A stretch of DNA of 64,000 nt from Erwinia sorbitola (GTDB lineage: Bacteria > Pseudomonadota > Gammaproteobacteria > Enterobacterales > Enterobacteriaceae). Positions 50,072-59,771 of this stretch are shown piece after piece (positions within the stretch are counted from its first letter, which is position 1; each line of letters starts with the position of its first letter). Where the stretch lies: the NCBI RefSeq assembly GCF_009738185.1, contig NZ_CP046509.1, positions 499,501-563,500 on the forward strand. The letters run 5' to 3'. The position numbers were made by a program, and so were the translations under genes. Below the pieces are notes generated by a model. The model did not search any database, had not been told where the DNA came from, and was given only the letters and a program-made list of their open reading frames with translations.

Positions 50072-52206
50072 CCCAGCTGGCCGTTGCTAAGGTGTTTCAC
50101 CCGGCGCTTAACCTCCTCCTGCTTCCCGGCGTTAAACGGACGCGCGTCAGGGCTGCCAAGATAGCCGCACACCCGGCGCGTAACGGAAACGCGGGCGCTG
50201 TCGTGGTTACCACATTTCGGGCAGGTAAAACCTTTGCTGGTGCAGTCAAACTCACCGGTATAGCCGCACTCATAGCACTCGTCGATCGGCGTATTGGTTC
50301 CGTAATAGGGCACACGGCTGTAGCTGTAATCCCATACGTCTTCCAGCGCCTTAAGGTTGTGCTGAATATTGGGATACTCGCCGTAACAGATAAAGCCCCC
50401 GTTCGCTAACGGTGGATAACCGGCTTCAAAATCGATTTTGTCGTACGGATTGACCTTCTTCTCAACGTCAAGATGGAAGCTGTTGGTGTAGTAGCCTTTG
50501 TCGGTGACGCCCGGCACCACGCCGAATTCGGCGGCATCAAGGCGGCAGAAGCGATCGCACAGGTTCTCGCTCGGGGTGCTGTAGAGACTGAAACCGTAGT
50601 CGGTTTCCTCTTTCCATGCATCCACTGCGGCGCGCAGGCGGGCGACAATCTCCAGCCCTTTGGCGCGCAGCTGTTCATCATCGTAAGGATGCACGCTGCC
50701 GCCGCTCAGGGCATTCAGCGTCTCATGAACGCCAATATAGCCCAGGGAGATTGATGCTCTGCCGTGGCGGAAGATAGATGCTACCGAGTCGTCAGCCTTC
50801 AGGCGCACCCCACAGGCACCCTCCATATAAAGGATAGGCGCAACGCGGGCTTTAACATTCTCCAGCCGGGCGATACGCGTCATCAGAGCTTTTTTCGCCA
50901 GCAGCAACCGCTGGTCGAGCAGCGTCCAGAAGCGTTCTTCATTGCCCTTCGCCTCCAGCGCAATACGCGGCAGGTTAAGGCTTATCACGCCAATATTATT
51001 ACGTCCTTCATGGATCTGCTTACCGTTCTCCTCATACACGCCGAGGAAGCTGCGACAGCCCATTGGCGTTTTAAACGATCCAGTGACTTTTACCACCTGG
51101 TCGTAATTGAGGATATCCGGATACATACGCTTGCTTGCACACTCCAGCGCCAGCTGTTTGATATCGTAGTTCGGCTGGCCAGCGGAGCGGTTCAGACCTT
51201 CTTTAATGGCAAAGACCAGTTTCGGGAATACCGCCGTTTTATGATTTTTCCCCAGCCCGGCAATACGGTTACGCAGAATGGACTGCTGAACCAGGCGTGC
51301 TGCCCAGCTGGTGCCAAGGCCAAAGCCAAAGGTGACAAACGGCGTCTGACCGTTAGCGGTATGCAGCGTATTCACTTCATACTCCAGCGACTGGAAGGCG
51401 TCGTAGCACTCTTTTTCTGTGCGTGAAAGCGCATAAGCCTCTACATCTGCGACCTGCCACTGCTGTGCGGTGGCACGATGTTTTACCAGGCTGGCTTCCA
51501 CAAAGGGTGCCAGCACCTCATCGATGCGGTTAATCGTGGTACCGCCGTAAATATGGCTGGCTACCTGGGCGATGATCTGTGCAGTGACGGCGGTCGCGGT
51601 AGAGATCGACTTTGGTGGTTCAATCTCGGCGTTACCCATCTTAAAACCATGGGTGAGCATGCCGCGCAGGTCGATCAGCATACAGTTAAACATCGGGAAG
51701 AACGGCGAGTAGTCGAGATCGTGATAGTGAATTTCGCCGCGTTCGTGGGCGCTGACCACATCGCGTGGCAGCATATGCTGACGGGCATAGTGTTTGGCAA
51801 CAATACCGGCCAACAGATCGCGTTGAGTCGGGATCACTTTGCTGTCTTTATTGGCATTTTCATTCAGCAGTGCAGGGTTGCTCTGCTCAATCAGACCACG
51901 GATCTCATGATTCAGTCGACCGCGCAGCTCGCGTGCAACATCCCGACCGTGACGATATTCAATATAGCTACGTGCCAGCTGGGGATAACGGCCCGCCATC
52001 AGCTGATTCTCAACCGCCAGCTGTACCTCTGCAATATCCACCTGCGATCGGGTGGTGAGTTTAGCGCTAACCAGACTGGCAGCGGTTGCGCAGTAATCAT
52101 CATCATCAATTTTGGCTGCTGTTGCCGCAGCACGAATAGCTGCCTCAATACGCGCTGAATCGAAGACGACCTGACAGCCGTCCCGTTTGATTACCTGAGT
52201 TGCCAC
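50068..52206 (-). CDS. nrdD: anaerobic ribonucleoside-triphosphate reductase NrdD
   Basis: Glycyl-radical class III reductase that makes dNTPs without oxygen. An N-terminal ATP-cone (VIKRDGCQVVFDSARIEAAI) gives dATP allosteric control. The zinc site has four cysteines (CYECGYTGEFDC...CPKCG) and the radical glycine is in RRVCGYLGSPDARPFNAGKQ. 712 residues, full length. Two NrdR boxes lie upstream. Confidence 0.98.
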   Translation of the reverse strand: MATQVIKRDGCQVVFDSARIEAAIRAAATAAKIDDDDYCATAASLVSAKLTTRSQVDIAEVQLAVENQLMAGRYPQLARSYIEYRHGRDVARELRGRLNHEIRGLIEQSNPALLNENANKDSKVIPTQRDLLAGIVAKHYARQHMLPRDVVSAHERGEIHYHDLDYSPFFPMFNCMLIDLRGMLTHGFKMGNAEIEPPKSISTATAVTAQIIAQVASHIYGGTTINRIDEVLAPFVEASLVKHRATAQQWQVADVEAYALSRTEKECYDAFQSLEYEVNTLHTANGQTPFVTFGFGLGTSWAARLVQQSILRNRIAGLGKNHKTAVFPKLVFAIKEGLNRSAGQPNYDIKQLALECASKRMYPDILNYDQVVKVTGSFKTPMGCRSFLGVYEENGKQIHEGRNNIGVISLNLPRIALEAKGNEERFWTLLDQRLLLAKKALMTRIARLENVKARVAPILYMEGACGVRLKADDSVASIFRHGRASISLGYIGVHETLNALSGGSVHPYDDEQLRAKGLEIVARLRAAVDAWKEETDYGFSLYSTPSENLCDRFCRLDAAEFGVVPGVTDKGYYTNSFHLDVEKKVNPYDKIDFEAGYPPLANGGFICYGEYPNIQHNLKALEDVWDYSYSRVPYYGTNTPIDECYECGYTGEFDCTSKGFTCPKCGNHDSARVSVTRRVCGYLGSPDARPFNAGKQEEVKRRVKHLSNGQLG

Positions 52207-52230
52207 CGCTGCTCTCCCTGATAAGGAAAT

Positions 52231-52273
52231 CTATATGTAGTTTGTGAGGTGTATAGTAAACGCTATATGTAGT
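52231..52273 (-). promoter_or_regulatory. tandem NrdR boxes of nrdDG
   Basis: CTATATGTAGT occurs at 52231-52241 and identically at 52263-52273, 32 bases apart (three helical turns), upstream of nrdD. Both resemble the NrdR box, and the spacing is typical of paired sites. A weak FNR-like TTGACCTAAGGCAA lies at 52301-52314. The rest of the 295-base gap shows no clear feature. Confidence 0.75.
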
Positions 52274-52501
52274 ATTTTATCGAATTTAACCGAGGTTTTA
52301 TTGACCTAAGGCAAGGATCTGCAACCAGCGAAGCAAAGATAAGCGATGGTAAACGTCGTCACTGTTTTTTGACGGTTATGCGACATATTTTGCTATCAAG
52401 GTGTGCTGTGGCGGTTGCATTCGACCCAGAGGAATCACTACTATTGCCGGTTGCCGTTGAGCGAAACCCATTTCGCTCTAGTCACTCAGGGATACTGTCA
52501 G

Positions 52502-55063
52502 ATGTCGTCTGTCGCTTATAACGAAAAACAGGTCATACGCTGGCTCGGTGCGCGTACCGTCGCCCGTGCGCGCGATCTGGTTGCCAGCGTACAGAATCTC
52601 CAGTGGCAAAATACCCTGTTGACGGGGGAAGTGCCGGGGCGTAAGGCTGAACCTTTCAGCGTGATCGTGCACTTCAGCCGGCCGCAGGGGAAGCTGCTTG
52701 CCAGCGGCGAGTGCAGCTGCGCGGTGAAAAATAACTGCAAGCATGTTGCGGCGCTGATGCTGTCAAACCTGCAACCGCGTCAGCCCAAAGCAGCGGCAGT
52801 GCTGAAAACGATTCATGCAGAACCGGTTCCGGTGCTGCAACTGCAATCGCGGGCAAAATTTATCAGCGGCTATGGTCACTATGGCCATCGCCAGAAGCGC
52901 CTCGATTTTGCCTCGGTCAGCTTTGATTACGCCGGGGTAAGTGTCGATGCAGGCAGCCGCGCAGAGAGCTTCACCGATCGCGCAGGTTTGCGCTATTACG
53001 TTGAGCGTCAGGTAAAAGAGGAACAGTCCTGGCTGGCAGAGATCCGCACCGCCGGGCTGAATGCTATTCCCTCCGGACATATCTATACGCCAGTTCCGCT
53101 GCCCCCGGCGATCTTCGCTCCGGAATCACCGGCACTGTGGCGACACTTTATTAAAAAAGAGCTTCCGGCGCTGCGAAAGCGTGGCTGGCGCATCAGCATG
53201 GATGATGAATTTACCTGGAATGTCTCCGAGGTTGATGCGATAGAAGGGCGTGCGGTACAGGGCGACGATGGCTGGTTCGATCTGGAACTGGCGATGAAAA
53301 TTGGCCGCCGTCGCGTACGGCTGGAGCCGCTGCTGGCGAAACTGTTTGAGCGCGATCGCCGCTGGATGTCGGGTAATCTCAGCCTGATTGCCGACGATGA
53401 ACAGATTGAGCTACGCGATGAGAAGAATCAGCGCATGATATTCCGCGCGGCCCAGCTTAAACCGCTGGTGGGTAATCTGATCGACCTTTTTGACAATCCT
53501 CAACCGCAGCCGCTGCGGCTGGCCGCCTGGGATATCGGGCGTCTCAGCCAGCCCGGCGAAGAGCGCAGCCGCTGGATATTTGATGGCGATAATGCGGTAC
53601 ATCAGCTGGCAGAACGGCTAAACGGCCAGAGCGGAGTGCAGGCTATTGACCCTCCTGCGGGCCTGAATGCCACCCTGCGCGATTACCAACAGCAGGGCGT
53701 TAACTGGATGCAGTTCCTGCGTCAGCATCAGCTGGCAGGGGTGCTGGCGGATGATATGGGATTAGGTAAAACCATTCAGACGCTGGCTCATCTGCTGCTG
53801 GAAAAGGAAGCCGGACGTCTTGACCGGCCAGCTCTGATTGTGGTGCCGACCACGCTGGTACATAACTGGTGCTGTGAGGCGCGGCGTTTTACGCCTGACC
53901 TGCGGGTGCTGGCTCTGACCGGGCCGCAGCGCAAAGAATTTTACGACCAGATGGAGCAGTATGATGTGGTAATCACCACTTATTCGCTGCTCTGGCGCGA
54001 TCAGCCGCAGCTGGTGGCGCAATACTATCATCTGCTGATCCTCGATGAAGCGCAGTATGTTAAGAACAGCGCCTCTCGCGCCGCCTCGGTTATTCGCACG
54101 CTGAAAACCCGGCACCGCCTGTGCCTGACCGGGACGCCGCTGGAAAATCACCTCGGAGAGCTGTGGTCGCAGTTTGATTTTCTGCTGCCGGGCTTCCTTG
54201 GCAGCGAACGTGACTTCACCCGGGACTGGCGCGTACCGGTGGAGCGCAACGGTGACAGAGTCCGGCGCGAGCTGCTGGCGAAACGCGTGCGGCCGTTTAT
54301 GCTGCGCCGTCGCAAGCAGGAGGTGGCAAAGGAGCTACCGCCGAAAAACACCATTGTGCGCAGCGTACCGCTGGACGGAGCACAGCGTGACCTGTATGAC
54401 CAGGTGCGTACCGCGATGCAGGATCGCGTACAGCTGGCGATGCAGCAACAGGGGCCGGGGCGCAGTCATCTGCTGGTGCTGGATGCGCTGTTGAAACTGC
54501 GCCAGATCTGCTGCGATCCGCGCCTGATGTCCGATCCACGCGCCGAGCGGGTGAAAAACTCCGCCAAGCTGGCGCTGCTGCGCGAGATGCTGCACGACCT
54601 GCTGGCGGAAGATCGGCGCATCCTGATTTTCTCACAGTTCACCACGATGCTCGGCATCATCGCTGAAGAGTTACAGAAAGCGCGAATTCCCTACGTTATG
54701 CTGACCGGCAGTACGCGGGATCGTACCGAACCGGTGCGGCGTTTCCAGCAAGGGGAAGTGCCTGTTTTTCTTATCAGCCTGAAAGCGGGCGGTGTCGGGC
54801 TGAACCTGACGGCGGCAGACACCGTGATCCACTACGATCCCTGGTGGAACCCGGCGGCAGAAAATCAGGCCACCGATCGTGCCTACCGCTTAGGCCAGGA
54901 CAAACCGGTGTTCGTTTATAAGCTGATCGCGGCTGATACTATCGAAGAGAAGATCGTCGCCATGCAGCAGCAAAAAGCTGAACTGGCAGGAGAGATCCTC
55001 GATGACGAACTGAGCGAACCCGCCAGCTTCACCCAGGACGATCTCACCGCGCTGTTCAGCTAA
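52502..55063 (+). CDS. SNF2-family helicase-like ATPase with SWIM zinc finger
   Basis: Predicted DNA-translocating SF2 ATPase, 853 residues from MSSVAYNEKQVIRWLG. A SWIM zinc-binding motif CSCAVKNNCKH sits at 71-81. A middle region of about 300 residues without a recognised motif follows. The SNF2 core has Walker A MGLGKT near 420, DEAQ near 513 and motif VI QATDRAYRLGQ near 789. The start at 52502 was chosen for its AGGGA site; an in-frame start at 52403 is possible. It is not RapA and has no counterpart that I recognise in E. coli K-12. It separates nrdD from treC, which are neighbours in E. coli. Confidence 0.88.
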   Translation: MSSVAYNEKQVIRWLGARTVARARDLVASVQNLQWQNTLLTGEVPGRKAEPFSVIVHFSRPQGKLLASGECSCAVKNNCKHVAALMLSNLQPRQPKAAAVLKTIHAEPVPVLQLQSRAKFISGYGHYGHRQKRLDFASVSFDYAGVSVDAGSRAESFTDRAGLRYYVERQVKEEQSWLAEIRTAGLNAIPSGHIYTPVPLPPAIFAPESPALWRHFIKKELPALRKRGWRISMDDEFTWNVSEVDAIEGRAVQGDDGWFDLELAMKIGRRRVRLEPLLAKLFERDRRWMSGNLSLIADDEQIELRDEKNQRMIFRAAQLKPLVGNLIDLFDNPQPQPLRLAAWDIGRLSQPGEERSRWIFDGDNAVHQLAERLNGQSGVQAIDPPAGLNATLRDYQQQGVNWMQFLRQHQLAGVLADDMGLGKTIQTLAHLLLEKEAGRLDRPALIVVPTTLVHNWCCEARRFTPDLRVLALTGPQRKEFYDQMEQYDVVITTYSLLWRDQPQLVAQYYHLLILDEAQYVKNSASRAASVIRTLKTRHRLCLTGTPLENHLGELWSQFDFLLPGFLGSERDFTRDWRVPVERNGDRVRRELLAKRVRPFMLRRRKQEVAKELPPKNTIVRSVPLDGAQRDLYDQVRTAMQDRVQLAMQQQGPGRSHLLVLDALLKLRQICCDPRLMSDPRAERVKNSAKLALLREMLHDLLAEDRRILIFSQFTTMLGIIAEELQKARIPYVMLTGSTRDRTEPVRRFQQGEVPVFLISLKAGGVGLNLTAADTVIHYDPWWNPAAENQATDRAYRLGQDKPVFVYKLIAADTIEEKIVAMQQQKAELAGEILDDELSEPASFTQDDLTALFS

Positions 55064-55079
55064 CCCTGCGCAACGGGGG

Positions 55080-56741
55080 CTAAGATACTTTCTGATACCA
55101 CCACACTGCTTCCCACGGGCGCAGCATCACTTCACCGGGAGTCACATGGGTATCCGGGTAGTTGCTGATAAGCACCTCCCAGTGGCCGCTATAGGCTGGC
55201 GGATGCCACACCTGGGTATCCCCGCTGAAATTGGTCGCCACAACCAGCGTTTCCCCGCTTATCCGACGGCAGTAGCACCACAGGTGGGGATGATCGGGCA
55301 GCAGGTCGAGGTAATCCCCCTCGGTTAAAATAGCGTAGCTTTTGCGCAGGGCAATAAGCTTCTGATAACAGAAAAATACCGAGTCCGGATCGGCCAGCGC
55401 AGCGGCGGCGTTTACCGTGCTGATATTGTCGCTCATGCCAATCCACGGGGTACCTTCGGTAAACCCGCCGTTATCACTGCTGTCCCACTGCATTGGAGTA
55501 CGGCCGTTATCGCGTGATTTGCTGGCAAGAATAGCCAGCAGGTTATCGCTGTCGCGCCCCTGAGAGCGCAGTTCGGCGTACATATTGTGGCTTTCAATAT
55601 CGCGATAATCGATGATGCGCGTGAAGTGCGGGTTGGTCATCCCCAGCTCTTCTCCCTGAAAAATATAGGGCGTGCCCTGCATGCCGTGCAGCGCCAGCGC
55701 CAGCAGCTTGGCCGACTCCACGCGATACCTCACCTCATCGCCCCAGCGTGACACCACCCTCGGCTGATCGTGGTTACACCAGAACAGCGCGTTCCACGCC
55801 TGATTGTGCATTCCCTGCTGCCAGTGGGTAAAAATCGCCTTCAGCGCGACCAGATTAAGCGGCGTCAGCGTCCACTTCTGACCCTGATAAAAATCCACTT
55901 CTACATGATCGAAGCTGAAAACCATCGACAGCTCTTCGCCACTCAGCGCACCGTAACGCTGGCAGTGTTCCAGCGTGGCAGAGGACATCTCGCCCACGGT
56001 CACCAGCTGACGCGGGGCGAACACTTCGCGGCTCATCTCCTGCATAAACTCATGAATACGCGGCCCGTCGGTATACATCCGCAGACCATCTCCTCCGGGA
56101 TCGTCAGCAAAATCCTGCTGCTTGGAGACCAGATTAATCACATCGAGCCGCAGCCCGTCGATACCGCGATCGGCCCAGAAATTGACCACCTGCTTTAATT
56201 CGGCGCGCAGATTATCATTTTCCCAGTTCAGCTCCGCCTGCTCCGGTGCCCAGAGGTGCATATAGTACTGGTTGCTCTCCGGATGCCAGCGCCATGCGCT
56301 ACCGCCAAACTTCGAAAGCCAGTTGTTCGGCAGCTGGCCGGGATTACCCTCGCGCCAGATGTAGTAAGAGCGATAGGGGCTTTGCGGATCCAGCGCCTCA
56401 TGAAACCAGTGATGCTGCGTGGATGTGTGGTTAAATACCATATCGAGAATAATGCGCATTCCGCGCCGGTGCGTTTCCGCCACGAGATTATCGAAATCAC
56501 TCAGGGTGCCAAACTGCGGATCAATGGCGGTGTAGTTGGCTACGTCATAGCCGTTATCTACCTGCGGGGAGAGATAAAAGGGCGTCAGCCAGAGGGCATC
56601 AACCCCTAACTGCTGTAAATAGTCGAGCCGGGCGATTACGCCGGGGAGATCCCCCGTACCGCTGCCGGTGGTATCCTGAAAACTCTTGGGATAGATCTGA
56701 TAAATCACGCCATTCTGCCACCACGGGGGCGTTGTTTTCAT
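55080..56741 (-). CDS. treC: trehalose-6-phosphate hydrolase TreC
   Basis: GH13 enzyme that cleaves cytoplasmic trehalose 6-phosphate to glucose and glucose 6-phosphate. WWQNGVIYQIYPKSFQDTTG, nucleophile region GLRLDVINL, acid Glu in TVGEMSS and FWCNHDQPR are all present. 553 residues from the MKTTPPWW start, which has AGGA upstream. The usual partners treB (PTS importer) and treR are not adjacent. Close match to E. coli TreC favours it over oligo-1,6-glucosidase. Confidence 0.93.
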   Translation of the reverse strand: MKTTPPWWQNGVIYQIYPKSFQDTTGSGTGDLPGVIARLDYLQQLGVDALWLTPFYLSPQVDNGYDVANYTAIDPQFGTLSDFDNLVAETHRRGMRIILDMVFNHTSTQHHWFHEALDPQSPYRSYYIWREGNPGQLPNNWLSKFGGSAWRWHPESNQYYMHLWAPEQAELNWENDNLRAELKQVVNFWADRGIDGLRLDVINLVSKQQDFADDPGGDGLRMYTDGPRIHEFMQEMSREVFAPRQLVTVGEMSSATLEHCQRYGALSGEELSMVFSFDHVEVDFYQGQKWTLTPLNLVALKAIFTHWQQGMHNQAWNALFWCNHDQPRVVSRWGDEVRYRVESAKLLALALHGMQGTPYIFQGEELGMTNPHFTRIIDYRDIESHNMYAELRSQGRDSDNLLAILASKSRDNGRTPMQWDSSDNGGFTEGTPWIGMSDNISTVNAAAALADPDSVFFCYQKLIALRKSYAILTEGDYLDLLPDHPHLWCYCRRISGETLVVATNFSGDTQVWHPPAYSGHWEVLISNYPDTHVTPGEVMLRPWEAVWWYQKVS

Positions 56742-56943
56742 GGTTTTATCCTGATATCCGGTGAGCTGCTGGGAACGATACCCCCTAAGATTAGCCACAG
56801 AGCGACAATTCCGCACAGTCTGTGGCGACATAAGTGTGTCAGGGTGAGAATACGCGGGTGGCAGCAGGTTTCACGCAGCGGTAACTTGATGTGAAAAGCG
56901 AATTATGTTTTAAGAGTGCATCAAAAAAAAAGGATGTTCTGAT

Positions 56944-59316
56944 ATGCCCTGGTTTCTGCCTCGCCTGCTGTTTACCTGTTCCCTGATCCTGCCATTTGCT
57001 GTCATTGCCGCCCCGGCGGGTACATTACCGCTCATGCCCTGGCCGCAGCAGGTGGAACAGCCGGAAGAGGGAGGGAGCCTGGCTTTGACCATGCCGCTGG
57101 CGATTCAGGTTGAGGGCGATAACCTGAAAGAGTCACTACCGCGCTGGCAGCAGCGGCTGGCGCGCCAGACCGGTAGCCCCGATCTGCCTGTCTCCGCCAG
57201 CGCGACGCCGTTAAATATTCGCATTGCCCGCCAGGTTGACGAGGTACCGCAGCCGGACAGCGACGAGAGCTACCGGCTGGTGGTCAGCGCTGACGGAATT
57301 ACGCTGGATGCTGCCACCCGTTTTGGTGCGATGCGCGGTATGGAAACCCTGCTACAACTGGTTCATAACAGTGCGCTGCCGCTGGTCACCATTAACGACC
57401 GTCCACGCTTTCCATGGCGCGGCATCATGATTGATTCAGCCCGCCATTTTATGCCGGTCGAGACCCTGAAACGTCAGATTGACGGCATTGCCGCTGCGCG
57501 GATGAACGTCTTTCACTGGCACCTCACTGACGATCAGGGCTGGCGCTTTGCCTCGCGCCACTTCCCCCAGCTACAGGAAAAAGCCAGCGATGGACTGTGG
57601 TACAGCCAGCAACAAATGCGGGATATTGTCAGCTATGCCACCCGTCGCGGCGTGCGCGTGGTGCCTGAAATTGATTTCCCTGGTCACGCATCGGCGCTGG
57701 CCGTAGCGATGCCAGAGCTGATGGCCGCGCCGGGGCCTTATCAGATGGAGCGTGGGTGGGGCGTATTTAAACCCTTGCTCGATCCTTCAAATGAACAGGT
57801 TTATCAGTTTATCGATACGCTGGTGGGGGAAGTGGCGGAGATCTTCCCCGATCCCTGGCTGCATATTGGCGGCGATGAGGTTGATCCCAGCCAGTGGAAT
57901 GACTCAGCGGCGATCCGCCAGTTTATGCAACAAAAAGGGCTGAAAGACAGCCAGGCCTTGCAGGCTTATTTCAATCAGCGGGTAGAGAAGATTCTGGAAA
58001 AACATCAGCGGCGAATGATGGGCTGGGATGAGATCTATCATGCCGACCTGCCGCGCAGCATCCTGATTCAGTCATGGCGGGGGCCGGATTCGTTGGGCGA
58101 AATAGCGAAGAACAACTATCAGGGGATCCTCTCCACCGGTTTCTATCTCGATCAGGCGCAACCTGCGGCATTTCACTACCGGAACGAAGTCTGGCCGCAG
58201 GGCCTGAAAGAGGGCGATCGTATCAGGGAGGGTGAAGCAGCGCAGAGCTGGAAATTTAGCCTGCCGCGCCTTAAGGGCAAGCCGCTCCAGGGCAGTTTTA
58301 CCCTGATTGATGCAGTCGGTGGATGGCGAGGTTTTATTGACTTCGAAGGGCGATCGCGCCGAATGGTGCGCGAGATCCGCTGGCTGTCACCTACGCAGTT
58401 TACTTTTCGCGTTGACAGCTGGATGGGTGAGCTTCAGCCCGTGCTGACACAGGCGGGAGACAACATCAGCGGCTACTGGCGCATCGGCAACGTGCGTTAC
58501 CCGACGGTGGGCAGCAGGCTGCCGCAGCCCCCGCAGGGGATCACTCCCGAACTGCCGGATGAAGCGCAGTTGAAAAATAATCTGCTGGGTGGCGAAGCGG
58601 CGCTGTGGAGCGAAATTATCGATGAGAATGTTATTGATGTCCGTCTGTGGCCCCGGGCATTTGTGGTGGCGGAGCGCCTGTGGTCGGCGAAGGATGTCAC
58701 TGATGAAAAAAATATGTATCAGCGCCTGGCGGCGGTGGACAGCTGGTCTGCGGTATCGGTGGGCCTGCAACAGCACGCGGAAACCCAGCTACAGATGATG
58801 CGTCTGGCTAACAGCAGCGACACTATACCGCTGCAAATTTTCGCGCAGGCTTTGGAACCGGCGCAGTTCTATACCCGCCAGCACCTGAAATATCAGGCCG
58901 GGCATTATACCCAGGCGGAACCGTTAAACCGGCTGGCCGATATATTGCCAACCGAGAGCAACAAAATTCGCGAGCTGGATCAGCAGGTGGATGCGCTGAT
59001 CGCCAACCGGGGCGACCGCAAAGCGGCACAGGCGATACGTCGTCAGCTTGAGGCGTGGCGGCAGAATATCCCTCTGGTGGAGCCGATGCTGACGCAGAAC
59101 CCACAGCTTCGGCCGCTAATACCGGTGGCAGGTCAGGTAGCGCAGATCAGTCAGATGGGGCTGTCACTGCTGGATGCAATGGAGAAGGAGCGCGCTTTCG
59201 GCGCACGTGAGGTGGCGAAAATGCATCAACTGCTCGATCAGGCAGCGCTAACGCAGGATGAGGTGGTGATCGCGCTGGTGTACCCGATAGAGAAACTGCT
59301 GCGGTCAGAAAGGTAA
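56944..59316 (+). CDS. secreted family 20 beta-N-acetylhexosaminidase
   Basis: Predicted exo-hydrolase of terminal GlcNAc/GalNAc, for example from chitobiose. A signal peptide (MPWFLPRLLFTCSLILPFAVIAA) is followed by a GH20b-type N-domain and the catalytic barrel: RFPWRGIMIDSARHF, NVFHWHLTDDQGWRF, PEIDFPGHA, and the Asp-Glu pair in HIGGDEVD near 310-311. A C-terminal region of about 200 residues after GGEAALWSEI is mostly helical-looking. 790 residues. AAGGA lies 9 bases before the ATG. Confidence 0.92.
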   Translation: MPWFLPRLLFTCSLILPFAVIAAPAGTLPLMPWPQQVEQPEEGGSLALTMPLAIQVEGDNLKESLPRWQQRLARQTGSPDLPVSASATPLNIRIARQVDEVPQPDSDESYRLVVSADGITLDAATRFGAMRGMETLLQLVHNSALPLVTINDRPRFPWRGIMIDSARHFMPVETLKRQIDGIAAARMNVFHWHLTDDQGWRFASRHFPQLQEKASDGLWYSQQQMRDIVSYATRRGVRVVPEIDFPGHASALAVAMPELMAAPGPYQMERGWGVFKPLLDPSNEQVYQFIDTLVGEVAEIFPDPWLHIGGDEVDPSQWNDSAAIRQFMQQKGLKDSQALQAYFNQRVEKILEKHQRRMMGWDEIYHADLPRSILIQSWRGPDSLGEIAKNNYQGILSTGFYLDQAQPAAFHYRNEVWPQGLKEGDRIREGEAAQSWKFSLPRLKGKPLQGSFTLIDAVGGWRGFIDFEGRSRRMVREIRWLSPTQFTFRVDSWMGELQPVLTQAGDNISGYWRIGNVRYPTVGSRLPQPPQGITPELPDEAQLKNNLLGGEAALWSEIIDENVIDVRLWPRAFVVAERLWSAKDVTDEKNMYQRLAAVDSWSAVSVGLQQHAETQLQMMRLANSSDTIPLQIFAQALEPAQFYTRQHLKYQAGHYTQAEPLNRLADILPTESNKIRELDQQVDALIANRGDRKAAQAIRRQLEAWRQNIPLVEPMLTQNPQLRPLIPVAGQVAQISQMGLSLLDAMEKERAFGAREVAKMHQLLDQAALTQDEVVIALVYPIEKLLRSER

Positions 59317-59322
59317 GCGAGT

Positions 59323-59343
59323 GGGTCGATCGTCGATCGACCC
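59323..59343. repeat. perfect 10-1-10 palindrome between convergent genes
   Basis: Arms GGGTCGATCG and CGATCGACCC flank one T. It lies between the ends of the hexosaminidase gene and ridA and contains two GATC sites. It could be a bidirectional 3'-end hairpin; no T tract follows. Confidence 0.55.
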
Positions 59344-59350
59344 GCCAGCA

Positions 59351-59737
59351 TCAGCGACGTACGGCGATCGCTTCGATTTCGATATTGACATCTTTTGGCA
59401 GACGCGCAACTTCCACGCATGAGCGCGCCGGGAAGCTGGCCTGATGCTCAGTGAAGAAAGCTTCATAGGCCGCGTTGACGGTGGCAAAGTCATTCAAATC
59501 TTTCACGAAAACTGTCGTTTTAACGATATCGCCTACTTTCAAACCGGCAGCTTCGACAATCGCCCGCACATTTTCCAGCGACTGGCGCGCCTGGGCGGCA
59601 ATATCTTCCGGCACGGCACCGGTTTTCGGGTTAACCGGAATCTGCCCGGAAGTGAAAATCATACTGCCGAGATCGACACCCTGAACGTAAGGGCCGATTG
59701 CAGCGGGAGCGTTTTCTGTACTGATTTCGCGAGACAT
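59351..59737 (-). CDS. ridA: enamine/imine deaminase RidA
   Basis: YjgF/YER057c/UK114-family trimer that hydrolyses reactive 2-aminoacrylate and related enamines made by PLP enzymes. AIGPYVQGVDLGSMIFTSGQIPVNP and the active-site Arg in RSCVEVARLPKDVNIEIEAIA are present. 128 residues. It lies next to pyrBI as in E. coli. Confidence 0.96.
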   Translation of the reverse strand: MSREISTENAPAAIGPYVQGVDLGSMIFTSGQIPVNPKTGAVPEDIAAQARQSLENVRAIVEAAGLKVGDIVKTTVFVKDLNDFATVNAAYEAFFTEHQASFPARSCVEVARLPKDVNIEIEAIAVRR

Positions 59738-59771
59738 TGTTTCTCCTTAATACCATTGATTGTGCGGCTGC

